A DNA stretch of 64,000 bases from Polyodon spathula (GCF_017654505.1 NC_054548.1:24672870-24736869), one strand, 5' to 3'; shown: positions 1-13,564, counted from the stretch's first letter. Numbers and translations are program-made. Notes: a model not told the origin generated them from the sequence alone.

Positions 1-1899
1 CAGTCCTGTGCTATAATGTGTGAATTCCAGTTTCAGAGCTTTTCTTATGAAGTCAAAGGCTAGGCTATTCATGTACACGGTATCTTTAATAACTTCTGGG
101 TATTTGTTTTCCATTATTATGATGATTATTTTTTTAAAAAAAGGTTTATAAATCCTTCACTTTATCATACACGCCACAGAGGAACAGTTTCAAGCAGACC
201 GCAATTATACAGGTGAGGTCAGCTGTTTACAGTAGCCTACATTTCCAAAGAATTGTGTTAAGGTAGGAATAAAAGGCTTTTGTGGGAAAATGGATTAGGA
301 CCACCGGGAATAATACCCCATACAGTAGACTCTGTGGGATCTTAAATGTTGTCCAATCAGATGCAAGCATTCTTTGATACTTTACCTCTCAACCAGTTTG
401 ATGGATCCCCAGACATGTTTGTTAAGCCATGAAATGCTTTGCTTTATTGTGTGAAAACACTTACTGCAGTAACTTTAATAATTAACACAAACATTCAGCA
501 GACTAAGCTATCGTTCAATAATAACAATAATAATATAACAGGGGATAAACAATCCATGGCCATTAGAGATATCCTAGTTCGGTTTCAGTGTTCAGCAGTA
601 AAAGCAGCGCTCTTAGGGGAGAATGTCTGGTGTGTTTACTGTTTATAACTTCAGGCACCAGGCAACGGTTATACGATGACTATTTGCAGAATGGAAATAA
701 AATACTGGCAGGTTATTTTCTGTGTATTTCCCAGGTATTTCTTTACAAATACAACTGTTTCGAAAGCAATTACCACAACATTTTTATGTCTCAGAGATAT
801 CTATGTAGGCACATTCTCATTTTATAAAATACTTATTTGTAGTAAAACCTAGAAATTGGAGTTTTGTGGAAAAGACAATGTATCCTCAGGGGCATAAAGT
901 CAGGGGAATGTCAACAGTTTTTAAACAGGAAGTGAAATTGATGTGAAAAATCTCTGAATCACTGATATCTATAGCGGTTAAAACAACGTGGTAGTGAAAT
1001 TCAATAGAACTTCATTGAGAGGATGTAAATAGGATCTACACTCGGCTGATGGTTTAGACCTGAGACTGTTGCTGCACTCGGTACAGTCAGTTACAAGCAA
1101 GCACCATACATTTAAAATAAAATTACCGGTACATTTTATTAATCACATTAAAGAAATGATAAAAGCGATGTTAACATGCTACGTTTATACACACCATAGC
1201 GGCTACAGAAAGCGAGTCAGTGAGTCTGTGATGATAACTATCGTTATGTACCCGATTTCTTTTTTCCTGGGTTGGGAAATAACTTTAACGACTTTATAAA
1301 GGTAACAACAAGATAACAAAATCTGAATCTTGGTGAGCAGAGTACAGTAGGTTGTAATTCCAGTTTGTAACTTTGTTTAAAAAAATCATAGCCTTCAACA
1401 TAAATGTATATATTTTGGCTGTCGTACTATCCATTTTACCCTTTGGTTCACTGGAGCAGACAGAGCCATGCAACATATACCAGTGCGCAGACTGGATAGA
1501 ATTGCTTGAGTTGTCAGGCCATTGTCAGGGGTGTTACACAGGGAAATCCTCACGAGATTTGGTTGCAAGCCATATACTGTAGTTGCTACTGGTACATTGC
1601 CTAGACAGTTGCCGCTAGAGCTGCTAATCCATTTCGAAATCAATTATTATTAACAATAAATAATCGTGGAATTATTTTTATTCTCTCGTGATACTAGTAA
1701 AATTCCAGACTTTTTCCAAGACTTTCATAACGGAGACTTTTTCACGCATTTTCAAGCCCTGGAAATCAATTTGGCATTTTTCCATACTTTTCCAGACCAG
1801 CGTACGAACCCTGTGAAGCATATGCACTTAATCACCTAATTAGTGAGGCAGTTGATTGGACACTGGATATGGAGTGATTTCAGCTGGTGAATTGCAAGC
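1..1899. other. no recognised feature
   Basis: AT-rich sequence with only short ORFs of random composition. Nothing was supported on either strand. Confidence 0.6.
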
Positions 1900-1936
1900 T
1901 TGAATAAAAGCAATAAAGAAAATCACAGAAAACAAT

Positions 1937-2150
1937 ATGCCACATCTGTCAAGAGAGCAGCACCTTCGTGCAATCGGCATGTTGGAGGCTGGACTAGGGC
2001 AGCGTACTGTGGCTTGTCATCTTGGGTGCTCACAGCCAGCAATTTCAAACCTGGCGAGACGGTACAACCAGACACACACTATCAATGACAGGCCACGAAC
2101 TGGGAGACCAAGAGTCACAACACCTGCCAAAAGATCGACAGATCTAAAAC
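1937..2150 (+). pseudogene. Tc1-like transposase fragment (N-terminal HTH)
   Basis: The frame reads PHLSREQHLRAIGMLEAG, then a second helix-turn-helix with CSQPAISNLARRYNQT and the GRPRVTT hinge, as in Tc1/IS630 transposase DNA-binding domains. It breaks off after about 75 residues with no DDE core, so it is a dead fragment. Confidence 0.7.
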
Positions 2151-2180
2151 AGAGATTGTCATTTTTCAATAAGTGATAAG

Positions 2181-2266
2181 TTTCTTTTGATGCTTAAATA
2201 TAAATGATACATTTGTTTTGATGCACAAATATAAGAGATGTTTCTTTTGATGCTCAGTATATATTT
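2181..2266. repeat. short tandem repeat, about 30-bp unit, three copies
   Basis: Three degenerate units built on TTTCTTTTGATGC followed by AAATATAA-like sequence. Confidence 0.5.
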
Positions 2267-2429
2267 CATTTTTATATTTTTTTTTATGTCAACTGATATT
2301 AGGAAGTAAGAATTGTGGTCAGTGTGAGGGAATTGTTTTGGACACAGTACACAGCAGAACAATGGATTGCCTACGTCTGATTCATATCCTGCAAGTCTGA
2401 AACCTGTTTCAAACATGTTATAGCTCATT

Positions 2430-3479
2430 GTTTTAAGTTAATACAATTAATGTCTGTGTCTACTTTTAAATAAATGGGGGTAGCTTGTTTTGAAGTGAAC
2501 CTCATTCTAATAAGCACCATGACATTGGAGGTTGCGTTTTACTGTAATAGCTAATATTTTGCATGTATAGCCTAATCTACAGTATAATTAATCCTCTGTG
2601 ACAGCTGCATGATTGAGGTATGATTAAAGTGTTGGTTAGCAAGGACTAGTACCTTTTGAAACTTGCTAGTCATTATATGAAGTGTCTAAGCTGGAATCAA
2701 CAACAGTTGGGGTCCCTTAAAATAGGTTTAAATTTTATTTTGCTAAAAAATAAACACCCTTATAAATTTAGATTTACATTTTTTTTTTTTTTTTTTAAAC
2801 AAAGCACCTTCGTAAATGCTCAGAGATCGATCAATCACGTTTGCAGCTTGTTATTGAGCGACTACTGTACTGTGTATTTGCCGACCATGAAGCTCTGCAT
2901 GGAATTGAACAGGAGACACAAATAAAATGTTTATTTTGTTGTACATTACGTGTGCTGCTATGTACAAAAGTGCTGGCTGGCTATGAATTACTATCTACAA
3001 TAATTAATGTACTTACGTACACATGCAGTGCGTTTCACTGTAACCCTGGGGATGAAATTGTTAGCTAGGTGGCTTTTTTTCTTTTTTTTTTTTTTAAATT
3101 AGCAGTGGGAGAAAACCCTTTAGCATACTAATGAGCAAAACAAATCCAAAAGAAAAACGAGGGAAAAGCAGGAATTTTCAAGAAATCTGGGAGCCTTTGT
3201 ATAAATGGATTTTATATTTTTAAATGCTGCAATAACAGTTCTGCTTGTGGAGCATCCACAGTATAATTTGACAGAACAGGTCATTTATTTGCATGTATGT
3301 GGGACTTTATTTCCCCCATCCCCTTGGCATTGGTGTTTGAACCCAGGAGTGCTCGTGCAATCACCGCCTGTCCACCTATATTCAGTGATTAAAGCTTGGT
3401 TTTCAAACTAACTGATTACTGAACAGCAATATTGCATTGCTTGAAAAGTGTTTTAAAAAAAATTAATTTCAGCTTCCAA
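2430..3479. other. no recognised feature
   Basis: AT-rich, with poly(T) runs near 2780 and 3070. No coding or repeat structure supported. Confidence 0.5.
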
Positions 3480-3499
3480 TCACTTAAAATATGCAGACG

Positions 3500-3880
3500 A
3501 TAATGTAAACATCATCGAGCTACAGACAGCGAGTCCCAAGCTTTAAAAGTGTTACTGTTTACAGATAAGAACTCAACTTTATTATGAATATATTATGTTG
3601 TTTTAAGCAACATGCTACAATAACGGTTATTGTTTGTTTATTAGTTTTAAAATGTTTAGTAAAACGCGGCCTATTGTTTGACCTTGTTCGTACAACCGGC
3701 CTTCTTTGCTAATGACATCTTCAGTCACAGTCAAACGTCATTAAGTGGGGTTGGCATTGCTGGGGAGATGAAAGGAGGTTTCAGTTCTGATCGAGTGGCT
3801 GTTTTCTAAGCTTTACTTGTAAATGTTTATTGACCGTTGCTACACACCGTTAGAAAACTGACTTCCCTGCATATTTTTTA
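3500..3880. repeat. dispersed repeat, copy 1
   Basis: Shares long collinear stretches with 27172-27640, for example GAGTCCCAAGCTTTAAA, AAGAACTCAACTTTATTATG, GCTAATGACATCTTCAGTCA and TTAGAAAA...ACTTCCCTGCAT, with many substitutions and small indels. Both copies have the same orientation. Confidence 0.75.
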
Positions 3881-3920
3881 ACACAAGAACGTGAGAGTAT
3901 ATGTGTACATTTTTTTTAAG

Positions 3921-6487
3921 TACACGCCCAAAGGATTACTGAGACAGATATCAACTAGTCGTCATCAAATTTAATTCACTCAGGGCGAGCGTAAGTTTCT
4001 AACCCTGAGAACACATGCAATGTTTTAAAAATCAATTTCTTAACATTTTAGTTGATCCCCCTTTTGTTTCACGGAAGTTCTTTATTTGTTGCTTTTTTTT
4101 TTTAATATAATTTGGGATATAATTTGGGATATTTTTTCAAGAGCAACAGTGCTGATGTTCCTGTTTCAACATGGTAACGAATCACTTCCTCCATAGCTGT
4201 TAGCCCTCTGGAGTAAGATCTACTGCACTGGGAGTCATCTCGTGTAAGAAAGCTGCAGCAATTTTACAAGTACTGTCTTTGAATATAAAGATCCTTCAGT
4301 TTTCTGCCACTCTTTCAATAAAGGGCAACACTGACCATACCAACTGGTTGGCAAAGTCTCTCTTTCCTAAAATAAAATTAAAAAAAAACCTGGACCACAA
4401 CAAAAAAGAACATCCATGCTTTACTGTTGGCCAGGCAAGGTTTTAATGTATCACATATAAATAGACTATTACATTCCGAAATATGTTTTTAAAAAGTAAA
4501 CAAAAATCATCTCTGATGTTGAGAAGCACCTGCCAAAACAAAGACGGCAGATTACAAAGTTTTACTTTCATTTGTTTAACAGGCCAAATACCACAAAACA
4601 GCACAGCAGCATTTAACCAATAAATGTAACAAACCTGACACACATCCACCCAGAAACACTGCACTGTCCTACAGGATTAAATAGTTTGATATTGGTATTG
4701 TCCTCCAGATATTTTACAAGTGATGAGCTTACTCTAAACAGGCTCTAAACTCTGCACTGATCAGAAAATCAATGCCAAAAATTATTTAAACATGAGTATG
4801 ATAACAGAAACAAAAACAAAAAAAAACAAAAACCTTTTTAAAACAGACAGCAGTAACCAGCCAGGTAACAAAATTTGCTCCCAGTTTTATGCACCACCTA
4901 CAGTAAAACATTATGTAAAAATTATCACCAGCTTCACAAGTGTTATTGCTAATTACTATTGTTATCTGTATTGTTGTTGTACTGTGTTTTTTCTTTCTTG
5001 TGTCTACAGTAGGTATTTTATTTATTTATTTGGTACTGCAAGAGACTGGTACAGTACAATAGCATAATTAATGCATTTAATATAAAACATACAGCAAAAC
5101 CAAAAACTATAATCTTATTCTGTTTTTATTTATTTTGGGTTCCTAAATTAATGCATAATCTTCCTAAATAAGTCAGATCAGTTGGCCAATGGGTTTTAAG
5201 CACAAAAGATGTACTGTAGAAAGCACTGTAGATCCTCAAACAGGAGGACTTCTGCTTCTAGTAACTTCAGACAGCCACTTATGTAGTGATGGTAAACCAT
5301 GTGTGAGGTGAGGAGAGGGCAGCTCTTCTTGTTTCGTAATCAGCACATTAATAAATGGGTGAGTTTTTATTTAATACCTGCTGACAAATACTTCTTAAAG
5401 ATAATTCCTCAGAAAATATGACCTGTCGTTCCTACCACTGGCTATTGCCAGCTTTGAAAGCTATCAGGATGCTGCCTGACCAGTTGCAAAAGTGCATTGA
5501 CAGACTAACTTCCTTGCACTGGGAGTTTTCCATGGAATCTCAATAACTGTCCTTTATAGGCGAGGTACCCGACCTATCATAGAATATAGGGAAAATCATG
5601 TCCTTGGCATACTGCATGTGACAAGGAACACTGGAATATTGACCACCACTACAGAACTACACTGTGGAGGATATTTTACATTATAGATTAAAAGACATTA
5701 AAGTGAATGGGTTGTATGTATAAGGTATTGTATGAAGCCTGTTTCAAATCTGTTTTATTGTTTAGTACAGTACAATCAGAGCTTTGTTTATAAAATATAT
5801 GAATTGACTTTTAAAATCTGTCCAATATACCGCGTCACTGAAAGACATAAAAGAAACGAAGTTACAAATATACAGGTAGAATCAAAGATTTGAGCAATTT
5901 TGTATTGGCTATCAAAATCATACTACTACTACTAATATTTTTTTCACAATTGTCAGGAAGTACACAATTGTGCAAATAACTCGACAGTTAATGGTACAGT
6001 ATTACAGCGCTTGACTTCCTTGAACTCACTTTTAATGCAAATTGATTTGGTTGGATTTGGTAAGCATTGGCAGTTGTTTTTCCATACAATTGAGTTTTTA
6101 ATTAAAGTGTATTTCTAATAGCTAAGTAGTTTAATGGGGCTGTAGGTTGTATAGTGTATGTTATTGTTAAGAATGAATTTATGAAATACAATTATCATCT
6201 TTTCATGCACAACGCAACAAAATTACCCTTTCATTTCGACTGGTAGAGACAGTAAATTGTACTAATAGTTACTGTCTGGATTCTAAATATGCAAATACAT
6301 AAACACATGCCAAAACTGTTAAATGGACGCCGACAGTTACTTATTTACTAGTGTATTATTGTATATACAGTACACATTAAAACAGTATGTTACAATGACC
6401 TTTGTTGTTAATGCTTTTATAACAAAATATCAATGTAATACCCGCCATATGCTAAACACAGGAAACACCATCAAGTAAAACAAAAAG

Positions 6488-6519
<32 letters not shown>

Positions 6520-6640
6520 CGAACTTCGGCATGGCAGGCGAGGAAATGCAACACACAACTTTTCTTAAGACTTGAAAAGTTTCACTGGAAAATAAATGGA
6601 GTTTGTAGATGAGAGTACATAATAACACGAAAACAAACAA
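3921..6640. other. no recognised feature
   Basis: AT-rich intergenic sequence with many short CAGTA/CTGTA runs. No gene model found on either strand. Confidence 0.5.
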
Positions 6641-6799
6641 AAGGAAGATCTTTACTCACACATAGATGTGCAGTGGTTGGAGTTGACGCTCAAACATCTG
6701 CTGTGTGTGAAAACTGGTTGTGGTTTGAAACTGTACCCGTCCAAAACGCAAAGGAGCATTTAATTCACTACTGTTCGTTCTTTGTGTTGAGTTATTTTA

Positions 6800-7080
6800 T
6801 GAAATGAATACTTATTTACGGCCGCGGTGCTTTGAAAAGAGTTCCCCTATTTATTTGGTTTTGAGTGTTTAAAACAGAATGCAACCATGCCTTAGTACCT
6901 CACTTCAGACCTGCCGCTGCCACAGAGAGACGTGGCAAACCTGAACCGCCTTTCGGCAGCGTCATCAGGCCTGCGACGTGGATCCCAGCGCATTCGCAGT
7001 GCTGAAACTAAGCGCTGAGCAGAGTGAGAACAGGCGAAATTTTGAATAACTTAACTGGGCCCTTAGATGAGCCACACGTG
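6800..7080 (-). promoter_or_regulatory. CpG-richer patch, possible promoter
   Basis: CpG density rises clearly here (GGCCGCGG, CCGCCTTTCGGCAGCG, TGCGACGTGG) in CpG-poor surroundings. A minus-strand donor-like GTGAGT sits at 6659-6654, so a short 5' non-coding exon is conceivable. No protein is recognised. Confidence 0.25.
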
Positions 7081-7969
7081 ATTGGAAAGTCCCTGAACTG
7101 TACATTGACTGGCTTCCTCTATGCTTTTCACTTACAATACGAATATAGGCATACAAATGTGTAAGATACTAAACACATTAGTCAGTAATTACTGCATTGT
7201 GTTACTAATTTTTATGCATTTGTATGTTGCACACTGCGAGTTTCTATCACAGTTATCAAAGATGGCCAACATTTATCAGGTAACTAGGGTTGCCACCTGG
7301 CCCCATAATTCCGGAACACTTTGAGAGGGGACATGGTTTTTAAGTTGCCCTTAAACTGAAAGCAATAAACACGTGAATTGAGCACTATGCACTTTCTTAA
7401 TTTTTACTGCTTATTAATTATCCAAATCATTGTGATAATACAAATCTTACAAAATAAAAAAAGCATCTTGAATAAACGTGTGTAGGTTTATTCAAGATAT
7501 TTATTTTTATTTTGTACAAAATGGTATTTCAGTTCTCAATATTTAAAATATGCTATTTATAGCCTATTAATTGGTAATATGTAGCCCTAATTTACATTGA
7601 CTCTCCCAATTAAATAACAACACCGATCCAGCGTTCACGCTGTCTGGTGTCAGGAATAGTGAACAGCTGCTCAGTGTTAATGATTTCAGTGGGAGAAGGT
7701 GATATACTATTAGAAACTATAAAGAAACTTTAAAATATATATTTTTAAAACTATTAATAAAATAAATACATATTGACGATGCTGCCTCAAGATAATTAAT
7801 CACCAGAATCAATTTAGCAAAGGTTTAGGGCTCAATTCACATGTTGATTTCCTTCAGTTTAAAGGCAACTTCAAAATCCTGTTCTGTCTCACAGTGTTCT
7901 GGAATTATGGAGCCAGGTAGCAACCCTACCTGTAACCTGTATTATTCCAATCTAATGTTCATTAATGTT

Positions 7970-8022
7970 TATTATTATTATTATTTATTATTATTATTAT
8001 TATTTATTATTATTATTATTAT

Positions 8023-8059
<37 letters not shown>

Positions 8060-8060
8060 G
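7970..8060. repeat. (TTA)n/(TAA)n inverted microsatellite
   Basis: A TTA-type run switches to a TAA-type run near 8025, making a self-complementary tract. It adjoins the minus-strand SINE tail at 8108-8165 and is probably that SINE's simple-repeat tail. Confidence 0.8.
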
Positions 8061-8107
8061 AGATATTAGTATAATCATCATCATCATTATATTCTTATTA
8101 GCTCCAT

Positions 8108-8165
8108 TTTTTTTTATATAGCTCCTTTCATAGTAGACCACCATAATAAAGCACTTTACAAGATA
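8108..8165 (-). mobile_element. SINE 3' end fragment
   Basis: The reverse complement matches the 3' part of the SINE at 61130-61378 (CTTGTAAAGTGCTTT, GTGGTCCACTATGAAA-like, CTATATAAA), with a few differences. The 5' tRNA part is absent. Confidence 0.7.
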
Positions 8166-8683
8166 CAAGACTATAATTGTTATTATTATGTGGTTGTTTC
8201 AAAGTGACCACACCCTCCAAATTGGGTTACAGTTTACAGGGTCATTATTGGGGGTAGCAATCAAATAGGTTTTTTATTATTATTATTGTTTTAAAACTTC
8301 TTTTTTTTTTAACTTACACCAAATTTGAATCTGAAATGCATTGAACAAGCAGTGACAGCACTAAATAGTGAAAAACAGCATTGTATTTAAATTAAGCGCT
8401 TACAATTTTAGTAAATTTAAAAATGAAATTGCTAGCTGACATTAAAAATGTATTTGGGGCAAACAATGGTAAAACCCCTTAATCTGGAGGATAGATCAGT
8501 TAACAGTCTTGTCTTGTCTACCTTGTCTCCTCAGACAGTTTTACTCAGTGGGAAGGAAAGCTGTATCTACTGTGGAGTTGGCAATTTGCCAATAGTGTAA
8601 AAAGACCAGGTCTGATTTAAGCATTTCCCTAAAAACAGGTTTTACGTTAACTTATTTTTTCGTTGGGGGCTGCAATCCACCGA

Positions 8684-9800
8684 TCACCAAAAGCTTAGTT
8701 TATCTGGCCCACAGAAAGCATCTTTAATGTATTCTGGACAGTTTCCTACAGTAATCGACTTGGCTTTGAAATGATCTTCCAATACCAAGACCTCAGAGAA
8801 AATTGTTAAAATTGGCAATGGCTTTGAAAAATTCTCATTAATTGAAAGAAAGCATTTTGCAGCATTGAATTGGTAAACTTCATTCAAAACTAACACAACG
8901 CAAGAAATAAATTAATTTTATTCTGTAGGCTGTCAAGGCGATTACAATAGAAGACAGTCATATTGGTGATTTTGAATTTTTTTTTATTATCCACAGGTAA
9001 TTACATTGTTTTTCCTTTGAAGATATCCTTCATTTGAGTCTTTGTTGACTGAATTACTTAGGTGGTGGTAGCAGTAGCAATTCTCTGTGTATTTATTACC
9101 GTTCACATTATCAACTGAAATACCTACAAATACCTACAAAATAATGTCTTGCTAAAAGGCGAACACAGAACTGTTAGAAGTTTACCCACAGCTAGTGCCA
9201 GTTCTGCACATCTTCCTGCACATCCTCCTCAGAAAATACCAAAAATTGTTCTGTACTGCAGGGTAAGAAGGCCACAGCCACAGCTGTAGTGGTATTGCCC
9301 ATTGGTAGATGTATTATGCTATCATCTAAATTGTAATGTAATGCCTTTTCCACACACTGCAAGTTTGTGACAATAAAATGTGACAACAGAAATCTATGGG
9401 TTTTTTTCTTCCTGGTGATAGAAGATACAGTGGCAGCGACATGTGGTGCTCTACGGGTCAAAGTTACAAAGGAGACTGTCCAGTGTAAAATGAGGAAGAG
9501 GATGAGGATGATGATAAAAACATTTTATAATGATTATAATTGACATAATGAGGTTTGCAATGTTTAGAACAGAAAAGTCATTCAGATAAACTGATATCTC
9601 ACCGTGAAGGAGATGAATGTTAGTCTTATGGATTTCTCAATTGCCTGAAATAAGAGGTTAGTACTTTTTTGTTTCCCTGTACAGTCTGAGTGTAGTGTTT
9701 CTAAAAGTTTTACTATTGCTCCAATGCATTTCAAATCCCAATGATTTAGCACCCTGTGACAGTTAGTATACATCACAAACCCACTGTCAATGAAGCACAA
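8684..9800 (-). other. cluster of unassigned minus-strand ORFs
   Basis: Three open stretches (8896-8684, 9461-9192, 9800-9582) have fairly protein-like composition, e.g. FSEVLVLEDHFKAKS and CFIDSGFVMYTNCHRVL. Acceptor-like AGs precede them (GTGTTAG before the first; ACTTGCAG inside the second). They could be exons of an unknown gene or remains of a transposase. I do not recognise them and the assembly is uncertain. Confidence 0.2.
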
Positions 9801-10068
9801 TGGAAGCGTCTGCTTGAAGGAGGTGCTGGACTGAATTGCACGGGTTCTTCAGAATAAAAAGCTCTGGTGCCAGCCAACCCCATGCTTGTCTGCCACCTAG
9901 AGCATGAGCACTAATTCACTAGCACTGAAGGACGAGGGTAATAATATTGGAATTGTTGGCCTCTATTCAAAGCCTAACCTGCAAGTTATTTAAATATTGT
10001 TGCAAAACCCTGTTTTTAATAAAATACAGTTTATATTTCATATCACTGTTCTAGACTGTTGTTGACTT

Positions 10069-10204
10069 CAGAGGTGCTGGAACAATTTTTACAGTGGGGG
10101 TGCTGAAAGCCACTGAGCAAAACTGTAACCCCTGTATATGATGGAAGCCATGCAAAGCCAGGGGTGCTACAGCACCTCCAGCACCCCTAGTTCCAGCGCC
10201 CTTG
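10069..10204. mobile_element. hAT-type MITE (136 bp) with perfect 8-bp TSD
   Basis: The ends CAGAGGTGCTGGAAC and (reverse complement) CAAGGGCGCTGGAAC form terminal inverted repeats. GTTGACTT flanks both sides (10061-10068 and 10205-10212), the 8-bp target duplication typical of hAT. Confidence 0.88.
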
Positions 10205-10212
10205 GTTGACTT

Positions 10213-11821
10213 ATTTAAATAAAATAAAAAAGTAATCTATAAGAGCAGTCTCATAAAAAGCCAGTTATATTTTGCTTACAATGACAATTAATATTTTAAT
10301 AACCCAGCCATTGAGTTTTGTGGAATAAAATACTGTATTTTAGTTCATGACTCTGAATAGATAGAATCGTTAGGATAGAATCTCTGAGGCTGAAATTTGC
10401 CTGTTTCCAGAGACAAGTTGTTAACTCAGGTTGAGTTTTATTGCCTTCCCCAGACCCAGACACATTCCAGACGTTACCGCTGAGGTCACTCAGCATGAAA
10501 TTTAGTTATTTAGAAAAGTCTCAGCCAACATCAATTACGCTACTAAAGAGGCCTTATGGTCCTCGATAGTGGAGAAAGTCAATGTCGATGTTCCCAGACA
10601 GTCAACCAGATGATGAAAAGGTGAAATTGGGTCTAGGATGACCTGTGGAGTGGATAACACCTTAGCACCGCATCCTCCGGAATCCCAAACAAAGTGACCC
10701 TGAGTTTTAATATGCAGTCTTCTCCATCTTGCCCTTCTTCTTCAAAGGTTTTCCTACAGGTCCTTAAGAGCCAAGGTTCGCCACATCAGGAAGTGTACCA
10801 CAGCAGCCATCCTGAAGGTGTGTGCTTTTATACAGCTCTTAATTACTTACTTCTACAATGGTTTACACCTTGTAAGAGGTACAATATTTTTGTAGGGTTT
10901 GCAATTGCCCAAGTGCAAAATCTTTACATCTCTTTAAGTTTGCGTCCGCTTAGTATACCATATCCCCATGCAATTCCATGCTCTTTTCTTCATTTGAATA
11001 CATTTCAATATTAGTTAGATGGATTAATGTTGTCAAAGTTCTAATTCCTATATAGTGGGTGTAGAACGGCAGGTGAAAACCATTCTTTACATATAGCTGG
11101 TGCATGCAAAATGCAGATTTTGGCCGCAATATGGGCGTTTTGAAGCCGCACATCACTTTGCAGATTTCGTTATATTAGCCCCTTAGTCTTATGAAAGAAT
11201 GTGTTCATGATGCAGATTGGTACAGGACAAGGCACCTTAACAGATAACGTTTTCTCTTCTATCCTATGGAAATAACGGCTTAAAATAATATTGTTTTGGC
11301 AATTACTCCAATTTGCATCATAGGAAAGATATCATTGTATTCTACATCCTCAAGATAAGCTCACAGACCACAGGCTCATAACCATAAGAATCTGCTTTAC
11401 AATGAAGGGAAGTTGCGTTCAAACTCAATCTTAGTCTCGGAGGCCATCATTGGTTGTTAGTGGTACCAACTTGAACATTATGATAAAATGTTTTTACCTA
11501 CCTGATAACCGGATCTGTTGTTTTTTTTCACATTGCCAATATGTTAGTAATTGCTCAACCTCTGTATTGATTGCAGTTCATGTATAGTATTTGGATTAAC
11601 ATCTGTTTTAACATTATGACTCTCACAAAAGAGTACTGAAAATGTTAGCTGAACAGCCAAATCTATTGGTTTTAAAGCTACCTTCATAAAACAGTATTTG
11701 TATTACATAAAAAAGACGATAATAGTTGCATAGTAGGTCTCTTTGACCTTCATCCATAGTATGTGCAATATAATCTCTTAATTACCTCTGCACAGATGTC
11801 GGTAAATTGTGGAAACACAAT

Positions 11822-11862
<41 letters not shown>

Positions 11863-13390
11863 GGAGCTAGGGCTATACATTGTCAATATGGAATAAATAT
11901 ATCCTCCAAGTGTCTTAATACAAAGTATTCATAGTGGACAGACTATCACAAATAAGAAAACATAACCATCATTTCCTGGTTTCTCGCGGCAATAAAAAGT
12001 GTTTCTAAATTATGTTGCACCCCCAATATACAGCGATTCCTTGTGATTTCCCTTTTTTGTATAAATCAGAGCTATGTAAAAGTAGTTTCTGGCTGCAGAT
12101 AGCTTGGTCTTCATTTTAGCTTTTCAAAATGTCATGAGATAATGGGACCTCTCAACAGCTAACAGTCAAAACATCACAGCATCAGATTGCCTATAATGAG
12201 GTAATGAAAAGACTGGGCAATCAGGACTCAGCATTAGCAGTGAAATTAAGCTTAAGTCCAGGCACTGTGAGGTAAACATAATATTCACTTGACTCCACCA
12301 CACGTGAATAGCAGTTACTGTTTAAAAGAATACAAGAACTATATAGTTTAAACACAGAAATAACAATGCAAACTGTACTAAATACAGCAAGATTAATTTA
12401 AATTTCTAGATAGGGAAGAAAAGCAGTGAGGAGAGCAACATGTCAACAGATAAATCGATGCCTTGTTAACAACACACAAAATACAAAGAGTGTGAAAGTT
12501 AAAACAAATATTATTTCAACAAAGAAATCTTTACACAATTACAGTGTCAAATCAAACTGGACAGAGTCGGTGACAGGCATGAAGAGAGGTTCAACATTGT
12601 ACTGCACACAAACAATATGTTAGATGCCCACATTATGCACATCATGTTCCCCATGATAAGAGATTTTCAACCCTGAATAAATGTTCTGAAATATATACAT
12701 TGTTTGGTAAATCAATATTGACCTTACAAGTTCTAACATGAATTATTTGTGTTACACTCTTGCCCAAAGTGGATGTAAGAAATTCCACATTTGTTCCACT
12801 TGGTATTTCTTATTGATGGTTACACTGTGGTGAACCACATCTCACCAAGATGTGATGACCGAAACTGAAAATAATACAAATACGGACAAGAAGAAAAGTA
12901 CATGTGATAAACTCTGAGAAGAGTACGGTACTAGCAACAGTTATTAAAAAATTCTTAGCCAAATGTAATCAACATTAATTACAAAGCATAAGGCAAACTG
13001 GATGAAAAAAGTCAATGAAACCATTTACATCATTTACCAAACTACCAATTAACTCAGCTTGATTAAAAAAAAATAAAAATAATGCATATATTTTCACCAT
13101 TATTAAAACATTTATCAAATGATACATACACGCAAGATGCAATGATCCTGTACCTGCTAATTCACACAGCTGCGTTTAAAAGACCAGGGCTCATAACTAG
13201 TGGAAATGCAGCCTCTCCTAGGACACTCTGTAACAATGTCTTTTATAATTCACATTAATGCAGTGATTATAATATATTACAATTATTGTGTCAGGACAGC
13301 AAGACAGGCTGAACTCCTGCATGTGTCCACACAGTAGGTATAGAAAAGGGAAGCCATTGGGCCCTGGACAGTCCAGCTTCTATGACCATC
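10213..13390. other. no gene recognised
   Basis: AT-rich intergenic sequence. It holds a (CA)n tract at 11824-11854 followed by (TA)n. ORFs are short and without family features. Confidence 0.5.
11824..11862. repeat. (CA)n(TA)n microsatellite
   Basis: About 16 CA units followed by a short TA run. Confidence 0.9.
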
Positions 13391-13398
13391 CAGTTATT

Positions 13399-13556
13399 CA
13401 GAGGTGTCCAAAGTTGACCCTTCTGGTCCTTGTTCCAACCCTTTTCTAAATTGTTTAATTAAACCTCTATCTAGGCCCTGAAGTAGTTAATTATATAATC
13501 TGACCTATTAAACCTGGAGTGGAATAGCCCTCCAGCACTGTGAGTTAACACCCCTG
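13399..13556. mobile_element. hAT-type MITE (158 bp) with perfect 8-bp TSD
   Basis: The ends CAGAGGTGT and (reverse complement) CAGGGGTGT are flanked on both sides by CAGTTATT (13391-13398 and 13557-13564). The interior has no coding capacity. It is a different family from the element at 10069. Confidence 0.88.
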
Positions 13557-13564
13557 CAGTTATT

